A stretch of DNA of 64,000 nucleotides from Selenomonas dianae (GCF_030644225.1 NZ_CP128650.1:1473501-1537500), one strand, 5' to 3'. Positions 8,190 through 16,951 are shown, counted from the first letter of the stretch. Notes: generated from the sequence alone by a model not told the origin. Made by a program: numbers and translations.

Positions 8190-8723
8190 TTATTTCTTTC
8201 GGCGCAGTTCCTCAAGACGTGCGCGTGTATCGCCGTCGAGCCGCTCGTGTACTTCGATGCGCCCGAGCGGTCGAATGTGTGGGTTCATGTATTCTGCCTT
8301 CATCAGTTTCTTTGCCTTTTTCACGGAGCGGCGCAGTTCAGGCGAGGTGATGCGGTAGGCACCCGCGCCGAGGATGAGGCTCTGCTCCGCGCCGTCGGAA
8401 GTGACGACGTGTACCTCGCGTCCCGCGCGAACCGCCGTATATGCAAGGCGTTCGATACAGCTGTCCGCCGTTTCGCCCGCCCCTGTGTAGATGACCCGCA
8501 TACGGTCGGTAATCTGCTGCGCGTGCTCCTCGTCCTCGGTAAAGAATGCGTCGAATACGACGGTCATCTCGTAGTTCTCAAATGCGCCGTACTCCGTGAG
8601 GATATGCACGAGGACATCGCGCGCCTCGTCGAGATTTCCGCGCAGACGCATGAGCTCCGGCCACGCATTGATAACGTTGTAGCCGTCAATCAGATAGTAT
8701 TCGGAATCGCGCTGCCTAGCCAT
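8190..8723 (-). CDS. yacP: YacP/Rae1-family NYN-domain RNase
   Basis: 177 residues. The N-terminal YYLIDGYNVINAW and later VVFDAF and VVTSDGAEQ acidic motifs are those of PIN-like NYN nucleases. Rae1 (YacP) in Bacillus is a ribosome-associated endoribonuclease cleaving mRNA in the A site. Last gene of a cysE-cysS-mrnC-thyX-rlmB-yacP operon, the same neighbourhood as in Bacillus. Its ATG lies within the last 8 bases of rlmB, with GAAGG as ribosome site. The stop codon directly touches a MITE-like repeat. Confidence 0.88.
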   Translation of the reverse strand: MARQRDSEYYLIDGYNVINAWPELMRLRGNLDEARDVLVHILTEYGAFENYEMTVVFDAFFTEDEEHAQQITDRMRVIYTGAGETADSCIERLAYTAVRAGREVHVVTSDGAEQSLILGAGAYRITSPELRRSVKKAKKLMKAEYMNPHIRPLGRIEVHERLDGDTRARLEELRRKK

Positions 8724-9549
8724 GCCGCACCTTCGCCATACGCTGACGCAGCGCCTCGTACATCAGGATCGCCCCCGCAACGGAGGCGTTGAGGGAGTTG
8801 ATCTTGCCGCACATCGGCAGACGTACGGTAAAGTCGCAGAGGTCGCGCGTGAGGCGGCTCATGCCGCGCCCCTCGCTGCCGATGACGAGCACGAGTGCGC
8901 CTGTGAGGTTCGCGCGGTCATAGGTCTCCTCCCCCGCCATATCCGCGCCCGCGATCCAAAAGCCCTGTTCCTTGAGCGCACGCATGGTCTGCGCGATGTT
9001 GCCGATACGGGCGACGGGAACGTACGCAAGCGCACCTGCCGAGACACGTGCGACGGTCTCGGTCAGCGGGACGCTGTGACGGCGCGGGAGAAGGATCCCG
9101 TGCACGCCCGCCGCGTCCGCCGTGCGGAGCAGTGCGCCAAGGTTCTGCGGATCCTCGATGCCGTCGAGGAGAAGCAGCAGCGGATCCTCGCCGCGCTCCC
9201 GCGCCGCCGCGATGATCTCCTCGACAGCGACGTAGGCGACGGGCGCGACGTAGGCAAGTGCGCCCTGATGCCGCACGCCATCGGGAACGGCGGCATCCAG
9301 CTTTGCCCGTCCCACCGTATCCACGGTAATCCCGTGCTCCCGTGCGAGATCGCGCAGCTCATGCACAGCACCGCCATGCAGTCCGTCCGCGAGCAAAATG
9401 CGGTTGATGCCGCGCCCCGCCTTGATCGCCTCAACGATGGCGTGGCGACCCGCGAGGATGTCGGAGCGCTGTTCCTCGCTGCTGTGCTCTGCACGTTTCT
9501 CGGTGCGTTTGTCTGCACGTTTCTCCGCGCGTTGTTCCTTCGCTTTCAT
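8716..9549 (-). CDS. rlmB: 23S rRNA (guanosine-2'-O-)-methyltransferase, TrmH/RlmB family
   Basis: SPOUT methyltransferase, 277 residues, acting on 23S rRNA (G2251 in E. coli) in the family. SpoU motifs: DGIEDPQNLGALLRTADA (motif 1), VIGSEGRGMS (motif 2) and LPMCGKINSLNASVA (motif 3). The first 25 residues are a Lys/Arg/Glu-rich tail ahead of the substrate-binding domain (DILAGRHAVVE-like start). The start is supported by GGGGGAG four bases upstream. It overlaps yacP by 8 bases. Confidence 0.93.
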   Translation of the reverse strand: MKAKEQRAEKRADKRTEKRAEHSSEEQRSDILAGRHAIVEAIKAGRGINRILLADGLHGGAVHELRDLAREHGITVDTVGRAKLDAAVPDGVRHQGALAYVAPVAYVAVEEIIAAARERGEDPLLLLLDGIEDPQNLGALLRTADAAGVHGILLPRRHSVPLTETVARVSAGALAYVPVARIGNIAQTMRALKEQGFWIAGADMAGEETYDRANLTGALVLVIGSEGRGMSRLTRDLCDFTVRLPMCGKINSLNASVAGAILMYEALRQRMAKVRHG

Positions 9550-9564
9550 TTCGCTCCCCCTGCC

Positions 9565-10203
9565 TTATCCGCGCGGGATGTATTTCGCGAGCCACGGCTC
9601 CGCCGCAACAATGAGGTCGCGCATACGGAGCATCATCTCCCTGATCTCCCACTGTGCGCCGGGTGTCCGAACGCGCTTCTCATATACGTCCATAAAGGAG
9701 CGCAGGTTGAGCGTCGTGACGAAGTTCGTACACGCGCCGCCCGGCAGGACGAAACGTGCATCCTGCTTGGCAACCCCCATGGCAAGCAGATCGTCATACG
9801 TCTGCTGAATCTCACGCATACACGCCATATAACGTGTGAGTGCCGCCTCATTATCGACAACCGTCTGTGGTACGACGTGCCCGAACAGACCATCGGTCTG
9901 TTTCGCAGACTGCTCGGAGACGTAGCGCTGACTCTGCACGCTCAGCGATACCCCAATGCGGTGACGGCTGTACTGGGCGAGCAAGGTACGTGAGACATCC
10001 TTGACGGCAAACGTCATGGAGCAGTGCTCCACCACCGAGAGGTGTTTGCTCGTCATAATGCGCTCCAAGAGACGGAGCATCTCCGCCTCCGTTTTCTCCT
10101 GCGCGAGAAGCTCGATCGGCGAATCCGCACTGTAGCACGTCCGCGCTGCCGTCCAGCAGGTCTTTAGGTAGTTCGGTGTCTTTGCGATCAGTTTAATTTC
10201 CAT
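9565..10203 (-). CDS. thyX: Flavin-dependent thymidylate synthase ThyX
   Basis: Makes dTMP from dUMP with FAD, NADPH and methylene-THF. 212 residues, normal for the family. The signature reads RHRIGVSLSVQSQRY: eight residues stand between RHR and the Ser where the textbook motif RHRX7S has seven. Ser, Arg and Tyr of the motif are kept, as are VVEHCSMTF upstream and LNLRSF downstream. It sits between mrnC and rlmB and overlaps the end of mrnC by 11 bases. Start has AGGAG 8 bases upstream. Confidence 0.93.
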   Translation of the reverse strand: MEIKLIAKTPNYLKTCWTAARTCYSADSPIELLAQEKTEAEMLRLLERIMTSKHLSVVEHCSMTFAVKDVSRTLLAQYSRHRIGVSLSVQSQRYVSEQSAKQTDGLFGHVVPQTVVDNEAALTRYMACMREIQQTYDDLLAMGVAKQDARFVLPGGACTNFVTTLNLRSFMDVYEKRVRTPGAQWEIREMMLRMRDLIVAAEPWLAKYIPRG

Positions 10204-10690
10204 GTGCTTGCTCCTGCTGAATACTCATCATCTCTTTGGCGATGATCTGAAACGCCCCCTCCGTAATCTCCGCGAGCCGTTCATGTTCCGCGCGAATGTA
10301 GAGGCTCCCGAGCAGTGCCTCAAAGCCCGTACTCGCGTGGTAGTCTGCTACGGACGCGCTGCGCGGTGCGTGGCTCTTCGTGTTGCGTGCACGCCGATAG
10401 ATCGTCTGCTCCTCCTCTGTGAGCATATGCGAAATGCCGCGATAGGCACGCGCCTGCCAGAGCGCGGAGACGATCTGTGCGCTGAATGCGTGGAGCGCCT
10501 GCACCTGTGTCTGCTCGTAAGAAAGGAGCCGCATCCGCACGTAGAGGTGAAAGTAGGCATCCCCTATGTATGCGAGAACGAGCGGGTGTATGTTCGCTGC
10601 ATCCACGTTCTCGTAACGCGTGCGGATATTGCCCGCCTCATCGGGCAGGAACATCATGCGTACAAGCTGTCGGAACCGTTCAAATTTCAT
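10193..10690 (-). CDS. mrnC: Mini-ribonuclease III
   Basis: RNase III-like endonuclease lacking a dsRNA-binding domain; in Bacillus it matures the ends of 23S rRNA. 165 residues. LAYIGDAYFHLYVR and STGFEALLGSLYI carry the catalytic acidic residues of the RNase III fold. Immediately downstream of cysS (6 bases) as in most Firmicutes. An IVS-containing 23S gene in the same window makes rRNA processing relevant here, but whether MrnC or RNase III cleaves it is unknown. Confidence 0.92.
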   Translation of the reverse strand: MKFERFRQLVRMMFLPDEAGNIRTRYENVDAANIHPLVLAYIGDAYFHLYVRMRLLSYEQTQVQALHAFSAQIVSALWQARAYRGISHMLTEEEQTIYRRARNTKSHAPRSASVADYHASTGFEALLGSLYIRAEHERLAEITEGAFQIIAKEMMSIQQEQAHGN

Positions 10691-10696
10691 GCGCGG

Positions 10697-12124
10697 TCAA
10701 ACCCTTTTCCAGCGCACGCCCGTCGGCGTATCCTCAAGTGCAACGCCCGCCGCCTTGAGCCCGTCGCGAATCTTGTCCGCAACCGCCCAGTTCTTCGCCG
10801 CTCGCGCCTCCTGCCGAATGCCGATGATGAGATCCATCAGCGCATCCGCAAGTCCATCGTCCGCAGCCGTTTCCTCCTGCTCGAAAATGCCGATGATCGC
10901 CGCCATCGCGCGATAGGCGTCCGCTGCCTTCTTGAAGTTCGCCGCATCAAATGCCGCGCCGCGCTCGACCTCCTGATGATAGCGGTTGATCTCCTTTGCA
11001 AGCCCGAACATCTGACTGATGGCGAGTGCCGTGTTGAAGTCGTCGTCCATCGCCGCATCGAAGTCCCGCAGGAACGTCTCTGCCTGTGCCGCCAGCTCTG
11101 CCGCCGTATCCGCCGTGCCTTCGCGCTCCGACAGCTCTGCAATGACCGCGTTCGCGTTGCGCAGACGGTCGAGTGCGGTCTGCGCCTCATGCAGCCGTTC
11201 GTCGCTGAAATCCAGAGGGCTGCGGTAATGTGTCTGGAGGATGAAGAAGCGGATGACCTCGCCCGCAAATTCCTTTAGGATGTCCTTCACCGTGAAGAAG
11301 TTGTTCTTCGACTTTGACATCTTTTCGTTGTCGATGGTGATGAATCCGTTGTGCAGCCAATAACGTGCGAACTTCTCGTCACCGTCAATGCACGGCTCTG
11401 CCTGTGCGATCTCGTTCTCGTGGTGCGGGAAGATGAGATCACTGCCGCCGCCGTGAAAATCGAAAGCATCGCCGAGGTACTTCACAGACATCGCCGAGCA
11501 CTCGATGTGCCAGCCCGGCCGCCCCTTGCCCCACGGGCTTTCCCATGACGGCTCACCGGGCTTCGCCGCCTTCCAGAGTGCGAAGTCCATCGGGTGCTCC
11601 TTCGCCGCGTTGACCTCGACGCGCGCCCCCGCCTCCATATCGTCAAGACTGCGCCCGCTGAGACATCCATAGTGATCGAACGCCTCCACGCGATAGTACA
11701 CATCACCCGTCTCGGTCACATACGCATAGCCGCGCTCAATCAGTGTCCCGATCATGCGCTGAATCTCCTCCATGGTCTCGGAGACGCGTGGGAACACGTC
11801 GGCACGGCGCACGTTCAGCGCGTCCATCGCCTTGAAATACGCAGCAATGTAGCGGTCAGAGATCTCCTTCCACGTCACACCCTCGCGATTCGCCGCACCT
11901 ATGATCTTATCGTCCACATCCGTAAAGTTCTGGATGTAGCGAACCTTGTACCCTTTGCGTGCAAGATAGCGGCGAATGACATCCCACGTGACAAAGGGGC
12001 GTGCGTTTCCGATGTGCGGATCGTTGTACGGTGTCACCCCGCAGCAGTAGATGCTGACCTCGCCCGCACGCAGCGGACGAAACTCTTCTTTTTTTCGCGT
12101 CATTGTATTGTATACGGTAAGCAT
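10697..12124 (-). CDS. cysS: Cysteinyl-tRNA synthetase
   Basis: Class I synthetase charging tRNA-Cys, 475 residues. HIGH motif as PHIGNARP near residue 37, KMSKS as EKMSKSKNN near 272, and the zinc ligands CCGVTPY, WHIECSAM and HHENE. GGAGG lies 4 bases before the ATG. It follows cysE by 10 bases, so cysteine synthesis and cysteine use in translation are co-transcribed. Confidence 0.97.
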   Translation of the reverse strand: MLTVYNTMTRKKEEFRPLRAGEVSIYCCGVTPYNDPHIGNARPFVTWDVIRRYLARKGYKVRYIQNFTDVDDKIIGAANREGVTWKEISDRYIAAYFKAMDALNVRRADVFPRVSETMEEIQRMIGTLIERGYAYVTETGDVYYRVEAFDHYGCLSGRSLDDMEAGARVEVNAAKEHPMDFALWKAAKPGEPSWESPWGKGRPGWHIECSAMSVKYLGDAFDFHGGGSDLIFPHHENEIAQAEPCIDGDEKFARYWLHNGFITIDNEKMSKSKNNFFTVKDILKEFAGEVIRFFILQTHYRSPLDFSDERLHEAQTALDRLRNANAVIAELSEREGTADTAAELAAQAETFLRDFDAAMDDDFNTALAISQMFGLAKEINRYHQEVERGAAFDAANFKKAADAYRAMAAIIGIFEQEETAADDGLADALMDLIIGIRQEARAAKNWAVADKIRDGLKAAGVALEDTPTGVRWKRV

Positions 12125-12134
12125 ATATCCTCCA

Positions 12135-12857
12135 CTACTTTCGCTCTTCCAGTTCGGTAAGACGCTGTTTCAGCATCTCAATCTCCTGCCGCATTGCCTC
12201 GATCATCTCTGCCTCCGGATCCGGCAGCATATCGTGATCGAGATCAACATCCAACTCGCACGCAAGCTCCTCCGCGCTCTCCTCACATTCGAGCGAGAGC
12301 TCCCGCGCCCGCAGAAAATCCTCCTCCGTACGGACGCGCTGACCGTTCATCATGACAATGCGTCCCGGGATACCGACCACCGTCGCATGAGCAGGCACGG
12401 GGCGCAGCACGACAGAGCCCGCACCGATCTTCGCATGATCGCCCACGGTGAACGAACCGAGCACCTTCGCCCCCGAGGCGACGACGACATTGCTTCCGAT
12501 CGTCGGATGGCGTTTCCCCTTCTCCTTGCCTGTACCGCCCAGCGTCACCCCCTGATAGAGCGTGACATTTTTTCCGAGCTCTGCCGTCTCTCCAATGACA
12601 ATGCCCGTACCGTGGTCGATGAAAAGTCCCTCGCCAATCTTTGCGCCGGGATGGATCTCAATGCCCGTCAGAAACCGTCCAAAGTTTGAGATCAGGCGCG
12701 GGAGGAGCACCCAGCCGCGCACATAGAGCGCGTGCGCGATGCGATGCAGCCAGATTGCGTGCAGACCGCCGTAACAGAGCAAGACCTCAATGGTGCTTCG
12801 TGCCGCAGGGTCACGCTCAAAGACAACGCGAATATCACGCCTCAGCCTCCCGAACAT
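12135..12857 (-). CDS. cysE: Serine O-acetyltransferase
   Basis: Makes O-acetylserine from serine and acetyl-CoA, the first step of cysteine synthesis. I start it at MFGRLRRD (ATG at 12857; GAGAGG 8 bases upstream), giving 240 residues; an 11-residue upstream extension is unlikely. The C-terminal half is a left-handed beta-helix with hexapeptide repeats and the active-site stretch [23 protein letters not shown] follows. An acidic tail of about 60 residues with a short coiled coil ends it. The start overlaps a Cys-rich leader ORF (12842-12934). Confidence 0.94.
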   Translation of the reverse strand: MFGRLRRDIRVVFERDPAARSTIEVLLCYGGLHAIWLHRIAHALYVRGWVLLPRLISNFGRFLTGIEIHPGAKIGEGLFIDHGTGIVIGETAELGKNVTLYQGVTLGGTGKEKGKRHPTIGSNVVVASGAKVLGSFTVGDHAKIGAGSVVLRPVPAHATVVGIPGRIVMMNGQRVRTEEDFLRARELSLECEESAEELACELDVDLDHDMLPDPEAEMIEAMRQEIEMLKQRLTELEERK

Positions 12858-12934
12858 AACAGCTTCCTCTCCACAGTACACAGACAACAAAAGAAATGCG
12901 CCCGCGCCTCTCCCGACGCGGACACGCAGATCAT
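12842..12934 (-). CDS. Cysteine-rich leader ORF overlapping the cysE start (candidate attenuator peptide)
   Basis: 30 codons with AAAGGAG nine bases before the ATG. The peptide is [20 protein letters not shown] and then a Cys at position 27: five Cys in 30, three of them within CCLC. It ends 16 bases inside cysE in another frame. Ribosomes stalling at the Cys codons when Cys-tRNA is scarce could expose or couple the cysE start. A caveat: the best promoter (12951-12979) would start RNA close to 12944, removing most of this Shine-Dalgarno site. Confidence 0.4.
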   Translation of the reverse strand: MICVSASGEARAHFFCCLCTVERKLLCSGG

Positions 12935-12950
12935 TTTTGATTTCTCCTTT

Positions 12951-12979
12951 ATTCTAGCAAAAAAACACCCGCTTGACAA
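12951..12979 (-). promoter_or_regulatory. Sigma-A-type promoter of the cysE operon
   Basis: TTGTCA (12979-12974) and TAGAAT (12956-12951) with a 17-bp spacer. The -35 lies inside the loop of the terminator of the upstream gene, so the promoter is nested in that terminator. Confidence 0.6.
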
Positions 12980-13000
12980 ATCCTATCTGCGGGTGTTTTT
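12961..13000 (-). terminator. Terminator after the comFB-like gene
   Basis: AAAAACACCCGC / GCGGGTGTTTTT, a perfect 12-bp stem with a 16-base loop and T run on the minus strand. Confidence 0.75.
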
Positions 13001-13010
13001 CTGCGAAAAA

Positions 13011-13307
13011 TCAGATCCCCTCTTCGTCGCGTCCGTGATGGGGCTGTCCGCCGACAATCTGCATGGCACGCATCGTTTCGGTCAGCACCTCCACCTCATA
13101 TTGGATCTCCATGCCCTCGGCACGCTTCAAGACATCCCCCTTATGGGTGGAAACATAGCGCGGCGGAAGATTGTTCAATGCAATCATCATCATATCCGTA
13201 CGGCAGCGCTCACACATACAGATGTCCGGATACTGCGGCGCAAGACGCTGCATCATATGGGCGACGGCATCCTCCATATAGTTTTTGAACGGCAAGTGTT
13301 CCATCAT
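13011..13307 (-). CDS. ComFB-family protein
   Basis: 98 residues matching the late-competence ComFB family: N-terminal KNYMEDAVAHMMQ, the zinc-type cluster CMCERCRTDMMMIALNNLPPRY (Cys at about 30, 32 and 35) and a short tail. ComFB of Bacillus is a small zinc-binding dimer; some relatives have been reported to bind cyclic di-GMP. It stands alone, with its own terminator, downstream of the Hsp70-like gene. Two adjacent ATGs are possible starts; AAAGGAG precedes them. Confidence 0.8.
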   Translation of the reverse strand: MMEHLPFKNYMEDAVAHMMQRLAPQYPDICMCERCRTDMMMIALNNLPPRYVSTHKGDVLKRAEGMEIQYEVEVLTETMRAMQIVGGQPHHGRDEEGI

Positions 13308-13330
13308 GGCGCTCCTTTCCGATCTGTTCC

Positions 13331-16000
13331 TCAGCTCAAGCGAACGGTATAGATCGTCCCCTTGTAGGTCTTTGCCCCAAGGCTCTTCTCCGAGGCGACC
13401 GTGTATTCGATCGTATTCGGGGACTTCTTGCGAATGTAAACGCCGATCGTATCATCGTCGCTCACATCATGCGGATCAATCATGCAGCGCACCATACGCA
13501 CCTCTGCCGCCTTCATATGCCCCTTCAGCGCACGCGGTTCCTGCGTATAGTAAAGCTCAAACTCATCCTCGTCCGCATAGGTAAAGTACGTCCACACGCC
13601 GTAATCGACACGCGCGTCGATGTCCACCGTGAAACAGCCGCGCTCGTTCAGGCTGCCGAGGAAATACGGGAAGAGAAGTTCGTCGTGCTCATCCACGTTC
13701 TTGTTGATGATCTTGACATCCTTGCCCCCTTTGCGGCAGCGCAGAAGTCCGAACGCCACGCCCGTCTTGCCCGTGCGCAGACGGTCAAAGCCATCGTGGA
13801 GGACTTTGGTGTCCTTGTCCCCATCCTCCATGCCGAGCGGGAGATACAGGATGAAGGGCGCATCCTTGCTCTGCGCAGGCGACTTTGCGGCAGCGGCATC
13901 CGCTTTCTTGCCGCCCCCCTTCTCCGCCTTTTCCACGGGGACGGATTGTACCGTATGCAGCGCATTGATCTGGCGGGCGATGTACTCATCAAAGAGCTTG
14001 CGCACCATCGGCGCTTTGCACGAGTTCCCTGCGAGGAAAATGTGAATCTGACGCACATCGCGGCCTTTGAATGCCGTCGCCATCGCCTGAAAGAAGTTTT
14101 CAACACCGCGCCGAATGCGCTCCTCCAACGTGCGCTCCAGTTTGCGTACGTCGATGTGCAGACGGATCTCCGCACGATTGCCCGCATTCCCCGTCTTTTC
14201 CGACGAAAACAACGTAATCTTCGTATCGAATCCATCGCCCGCCGCGAACTCCTCATACCCCGCACGCCTCTCCCAGAAGGGACGCAGACGCTCGGCGAGA
14301 ATCTTGTTGTTCAGGTGGGATGCAGCGTCGCGCGTCTCACGCACGAGCGCCTCTGCCCCCGCAAAGGTCTCGCTCTCGGGCGGCAATGCGAACGTAATCT
14401 TGTGCTGGCGCATCTCCGCGAGATTGTCCTTGAACACCTCGTAGGCGAGCAGTTCGAGGATGTTCTCGCCGCCGAGATACATATCGCTGCCGAAGCCGAA
14501 CTGCTCAATGACAAATTTTCGCCGCCCATTTTCAGGCACATACTCCACGCCAAAGTCAAAGTCCGTCGTACCGCCGCCGAAGTCAAAGACCCCGTAGGCG
14601 ACCTCCTCGCCGACGCGCTTGGGTTCGAGTCCGTATGCCTCAAGTGCGCTGATCGCGTATGCCGCCGGCTCGTTCGCGCCATCGTACACGCGGAAGCGGC
14701 GCATCATCTCGGGATCATCGAGCAGAGCCTTGGGCAGCGTTTTGCGCAGCCCGCGCTCAAAGCTCATGCGGATGTGCTCACGCACGCTCTTCTCGTACCC
14801 CACGGGGAAGGAGAGGATGTAGTCGAGATAGATGTTGCGGTGCATATTGTTGATGTAAAGCCCGAGATAGTAGGCATAGATCTCGATCGGGTCGAACCCG
14901 CCCGCATCGAGCGGCTGCGTCTCCGTATACGGCTTGACCTCCTGGATGTAGCCGCGCCGATCCTTCAGGATCGGCGAGTTCGCCGTATCGCGCGTCCACC
15001 GCTTGAGCTCGCTGAACACGGAGTAGTACACCGAAATCCCCTCGGTGGACTGGCGCTCAAAAATCGCATCCGCCGCTTGATGGGATGCCGTTACCTGCGC
15101 CCACTCCGTGTAGGGACGCCCTTCACGCGCACGATAGCACTGCTTGAACTTCTCGATGTCGATCAGCTCAATCGCCGTCGGATTCTCATAGTCTTGGATC
15201 GTCGGCTCGTTGCCGTAGTCGCCCTTGCCGATGCGCAGTAGGCGTGCCTCGCGGTCACGACAGACGACAACGGTGCTGCGCGTACCGAAGTCGATCGCAC
15301 AGGTACCGTTCATGATAACATCCATCTGCGGCGGCCGTGCCACGAGGAAGTCCGTCGGCGGCAGACGCAGACAAACACTGTCGTCGCGCCCCTCCTCCGT
15401 CAGCTCCTCATAGAGATCCCAGTGTCCGAGACTCATATCTGTCAACAGACGGTCGGCGTACGGCTGGATGTTCGCACGCACATGATCGGCATAGAGAAGC
15501 TGTTTCTTAAACGGCTCAATGGAGAAATCAAGTGCCACCGAGCCCGTATTGATCGCCGTCTCGGTCACGCTCTGGATGTCAAAGGTCAAACCAAAGATCG
15601 TTTCCTTGAACCGCCCCGCCACAACATCCTCAGCGAAACGCTCATGGTCAAAGATGAGCTGATCCTGCTCAATGCGGATGTAGGAGCGGATCTTTGGATA
15701 TTCCGCGACAAGGCGGCGCAGACGTTCCTCCTGTTCATGCGAAACATCCTCCGCATTGAACTCGTCCGCGATCCATTTCAGAAAGCTCTGTGCTCCGCTC
15801 TTTTCCGTCGCGAGCGAGAACATATACTTCTTATTGACAATGGATGCCGTCTCGTCCTTGAGCTCCGCAATATCCTTGCCGATCTGTCGCCCAAACTGAA
15901 GGGAACTCTCGTAAAAAAAATCCCGAAACGCATTCTTTTTCAAATGTAAGCTGCGCATGAGCACCGGGCGCACCGATGCCTGCACCTCTTTTCGCGCCAT
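13331..16000 (-). CDS. Large Hsp70/actin-fold ATPase-like protein
   Basis: 889 residues, unlike DnaK in architecture. An N-terminal domain of about 230 residues of unknown kind precedes an actin/Hsp70 ATPase core: phosphate-1 loop CAIDFGTRSTVVV (about 237), phosphate-2 loop GVFDFGGGTTDFD (about 470) and adenosine-type motif IHIFLAGNSCKAP (about 655). A Lys/Ala-rich linker then leads to a C-terminal domain. No DnaK substrate-binding domain or transmembrane helix is visible. No DnaJ or GrpE partner is nearby. Function unknown; a stand-alone chaperone-like or filament-forming ATPase is possible. Confidence 0.75.
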   Translation of the reverse strand: MARKEVQASVRPVLMRSLHLKKNAFRDFFYESSLQFGRQIGKDIAELKDETASIVNKKYMFSLATEKSGAQSFLKWIADEFNAEDVSHEQEERLRRLVAEYPKIRSYIRIEQDQLIFDHERFAEDVVAGRFKETIFGLTFDIQSVTETAINTGSVALDFSIEPFKKQLLYADHVRANIQPYADRLLTDMSLGHWDLYEELTEEGRDDSVCLRLPPTDFLVARPPQMDVIMNGTCAIDFGTRSTVVVCRDREARLLRIGKGDYGNEPTIQDYENPTAIELIDIEKFKQCYRAREGRPYTEWAQVTASHQAADAIFERQSTEGISVYYSVFSELKRWTRDTANSPILKDRRGYIQEVKPYTETQPLDAGGFDPIEIYAYYLGLYINNMHRNIYLDYILSFPVGYEKSVREHIRMSFERGLRKTLPKALLDDPEMMRRFRVYDGANEPAAYAISALEAYGLEPKRVGEEVAYGVFDFGGGTTDFDFGVEYVPENGRRKFVIEQFGFGSDMYLGGENILELLAYEVFKDNLAEMRQHKITFALPPESETFAGAEALVRETRDAASHLNNKILAERLRPFWERRAGYEEFAAGDGFDTKITLFSSEKTGNAGNRAEIRLHIDVRKLERTLEERIRRGVENFFQAMATAFKGRDVRQIHIFLAGNSCKAPMVRKLFDEYIARQINALHTVQSVPVEKAEKGGGKKADAAAAKSPAQSKDAPFILYLPLGMEDGDKDTKVLHDGFDRLRTGKTGVAFGLLRCRKGGKDVKIINKNVDEHDELLFPYFLGSLNERGCFTVDIDARVDYGVWTYFTYADEDEFELYYTQEPRALKGHMKAAEVRMVRCMIDPHDVSDDDTIGVYIRKKSPNTIEYTVASEKSLGAKTYKGTIYTVRLS

Positions 16001-16093
16001 TCATTCATCTCCTAACGAAAAAGCAATCATTCCTTTAATAAGTATTCTTCACCATCCATCAAAATCCTTTTTCAAGAAAAACATAATCAAAAA

Positions 16094-16116
16094 GCCCTGC
16101 GGAAAATCCGCAGGGC
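16094..16116 (-). terminator. Terminator of tRNA-Arg
   Basis: GCCCTGCGG / CCGCAGGGC perfect 9-bp stem, 5-base loop, T5 run on the minus strand, 13 bases after the tRNA CCA end. Confidence 0.85.
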
Positions 16117-16128
16117 AATTATACAAAA

Positions 16129-16203
16129 TGGTGCGCTCGGCGGGAGTCGAACCCACGCTTTCAGCTCCGGAGGCTAACGTCCTATCCACTGGACTACGAG
16201 CGC
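16129..16203 (-). tRNA. tRNA-Arg (anticodon CCG)
   Basis: Full cloverleaf on the minus strand: acceptor GCGCTCG/CGAGCGC, anticodon stem TTAGC/GCTGA with loop CTCCGGA (anticodon CCG, codon CGG), T-loop GTTCGACTC, discriminator A and encoded CCA. It has its own terminator. Confidence 0.95.
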
Positions 16204-16238
16204 GCAACCAAAACACATATATTATACTCCAAAGAGAT

Positions 16239-16934
16239 TTATTTGTCGAGAGATTTTTCCTCACGCGCCTCCGCAGGGTTCGTATGCGTCTGCGCAGCCG
16301 AGATGGGGGCGAAATAGTGACGAACCATACCGATTTCATCGCCGACAAAGAGCGCGACAGGACTTTCGCGGAGCATGACGAGTTCCAGAAGCCGCGCCTG
16401 CTCGGCAGGATTCTTCTCCTTCATCGTCTGCGGATCGGCTGCGGCACGCGTCAGGGTAATTGCTTTTTGCTCGGCTGCGGCATATTCGTCCGTTTTTGCC
16501 ATAATGACGGCAAGCGGGTCATAGACACGATCCGACAGCTCGGTCGGCGGGGGGGTCTGTGCGATACGCGCACGCAGTTCCCGCATATCCTGTTCCAGAT
16601 CGACAAGACGTGCGTGGGTAATCGCAATCGTATGCTCTCCCGCCTTTGCATCCGCGAGAATCTGATGATAGCGCGTCCACGTGCGGTCGAGTTCGGCAAT
16701 CTGTTTTTGATAATCCCCCCACCACGGTATAAAAAGTTCCTGGTCATGCGTGATTGCCGCACGTTCCGCCATTGTCAGCGGCTCCTGCGTGCGCTCTGCG
16801 GTCTGTACATAGAAGATCACCCCAACGAGCACAAGCAGCAGCGTGACAAAGATCAGAAAAACACGGTGCGGCAGATAGCGGAACAAAATGACAAGCAAAA
16901 GTATGACAAGCGTTCCCAAAACATAGCTCAGCAT
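16239..16934 (-). CDS. Membrane-anchored protein of unknown function
   Basis: I start it at ATG 16934 (MLSYVLGT; GGAGG four bases upstream) rather than the TTG at 16949, giving 231 residues. Two hydrophobic helices fill the first 50 residues with a short basic turn between them; the rest is a soluble, helix-rich, charged domain. No known motif seen. Its start follows the Crp-family gene by 17 bases, so it is probably its co-transcribed partner. Function not recognised. Confidence 0.7.
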   Translation of the reverse strand: MLSYVLGTLVILLLVILFRYLPHRVFLIFVTLLLVLVGVIFYVQTAERTQEPLTMAERAAITHDQELFIPWWGDYQKQIAELDRTWTRYHQILADAKAGEHTIAITHARLVDLEQDMRELRARIAQTPPPTELSDRVYDPLAVIMAKTDEYAAAEQKAITLTRAAADPQTMKEKNPAEQARLLELVMLRESPVALFVGDEIGMVRHYFAPISAAQTHTNPAEAREEKSLDK

Positions 16935-16951
16935 AACCCCTCCGATCAAAC

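Noticed and set aside
8722-9993. 423-codon plus-strand frame opposite rlmB and thyX
   Set aside because: Antisense to two clearly conserved genes; the composition is Arg/His-rich as expected from a reverse frame.
12858-13010. T-box riboswitch before cysE
   Set aside because: The leader is too short and shows neither a specifier stem nor the T-box sequence.
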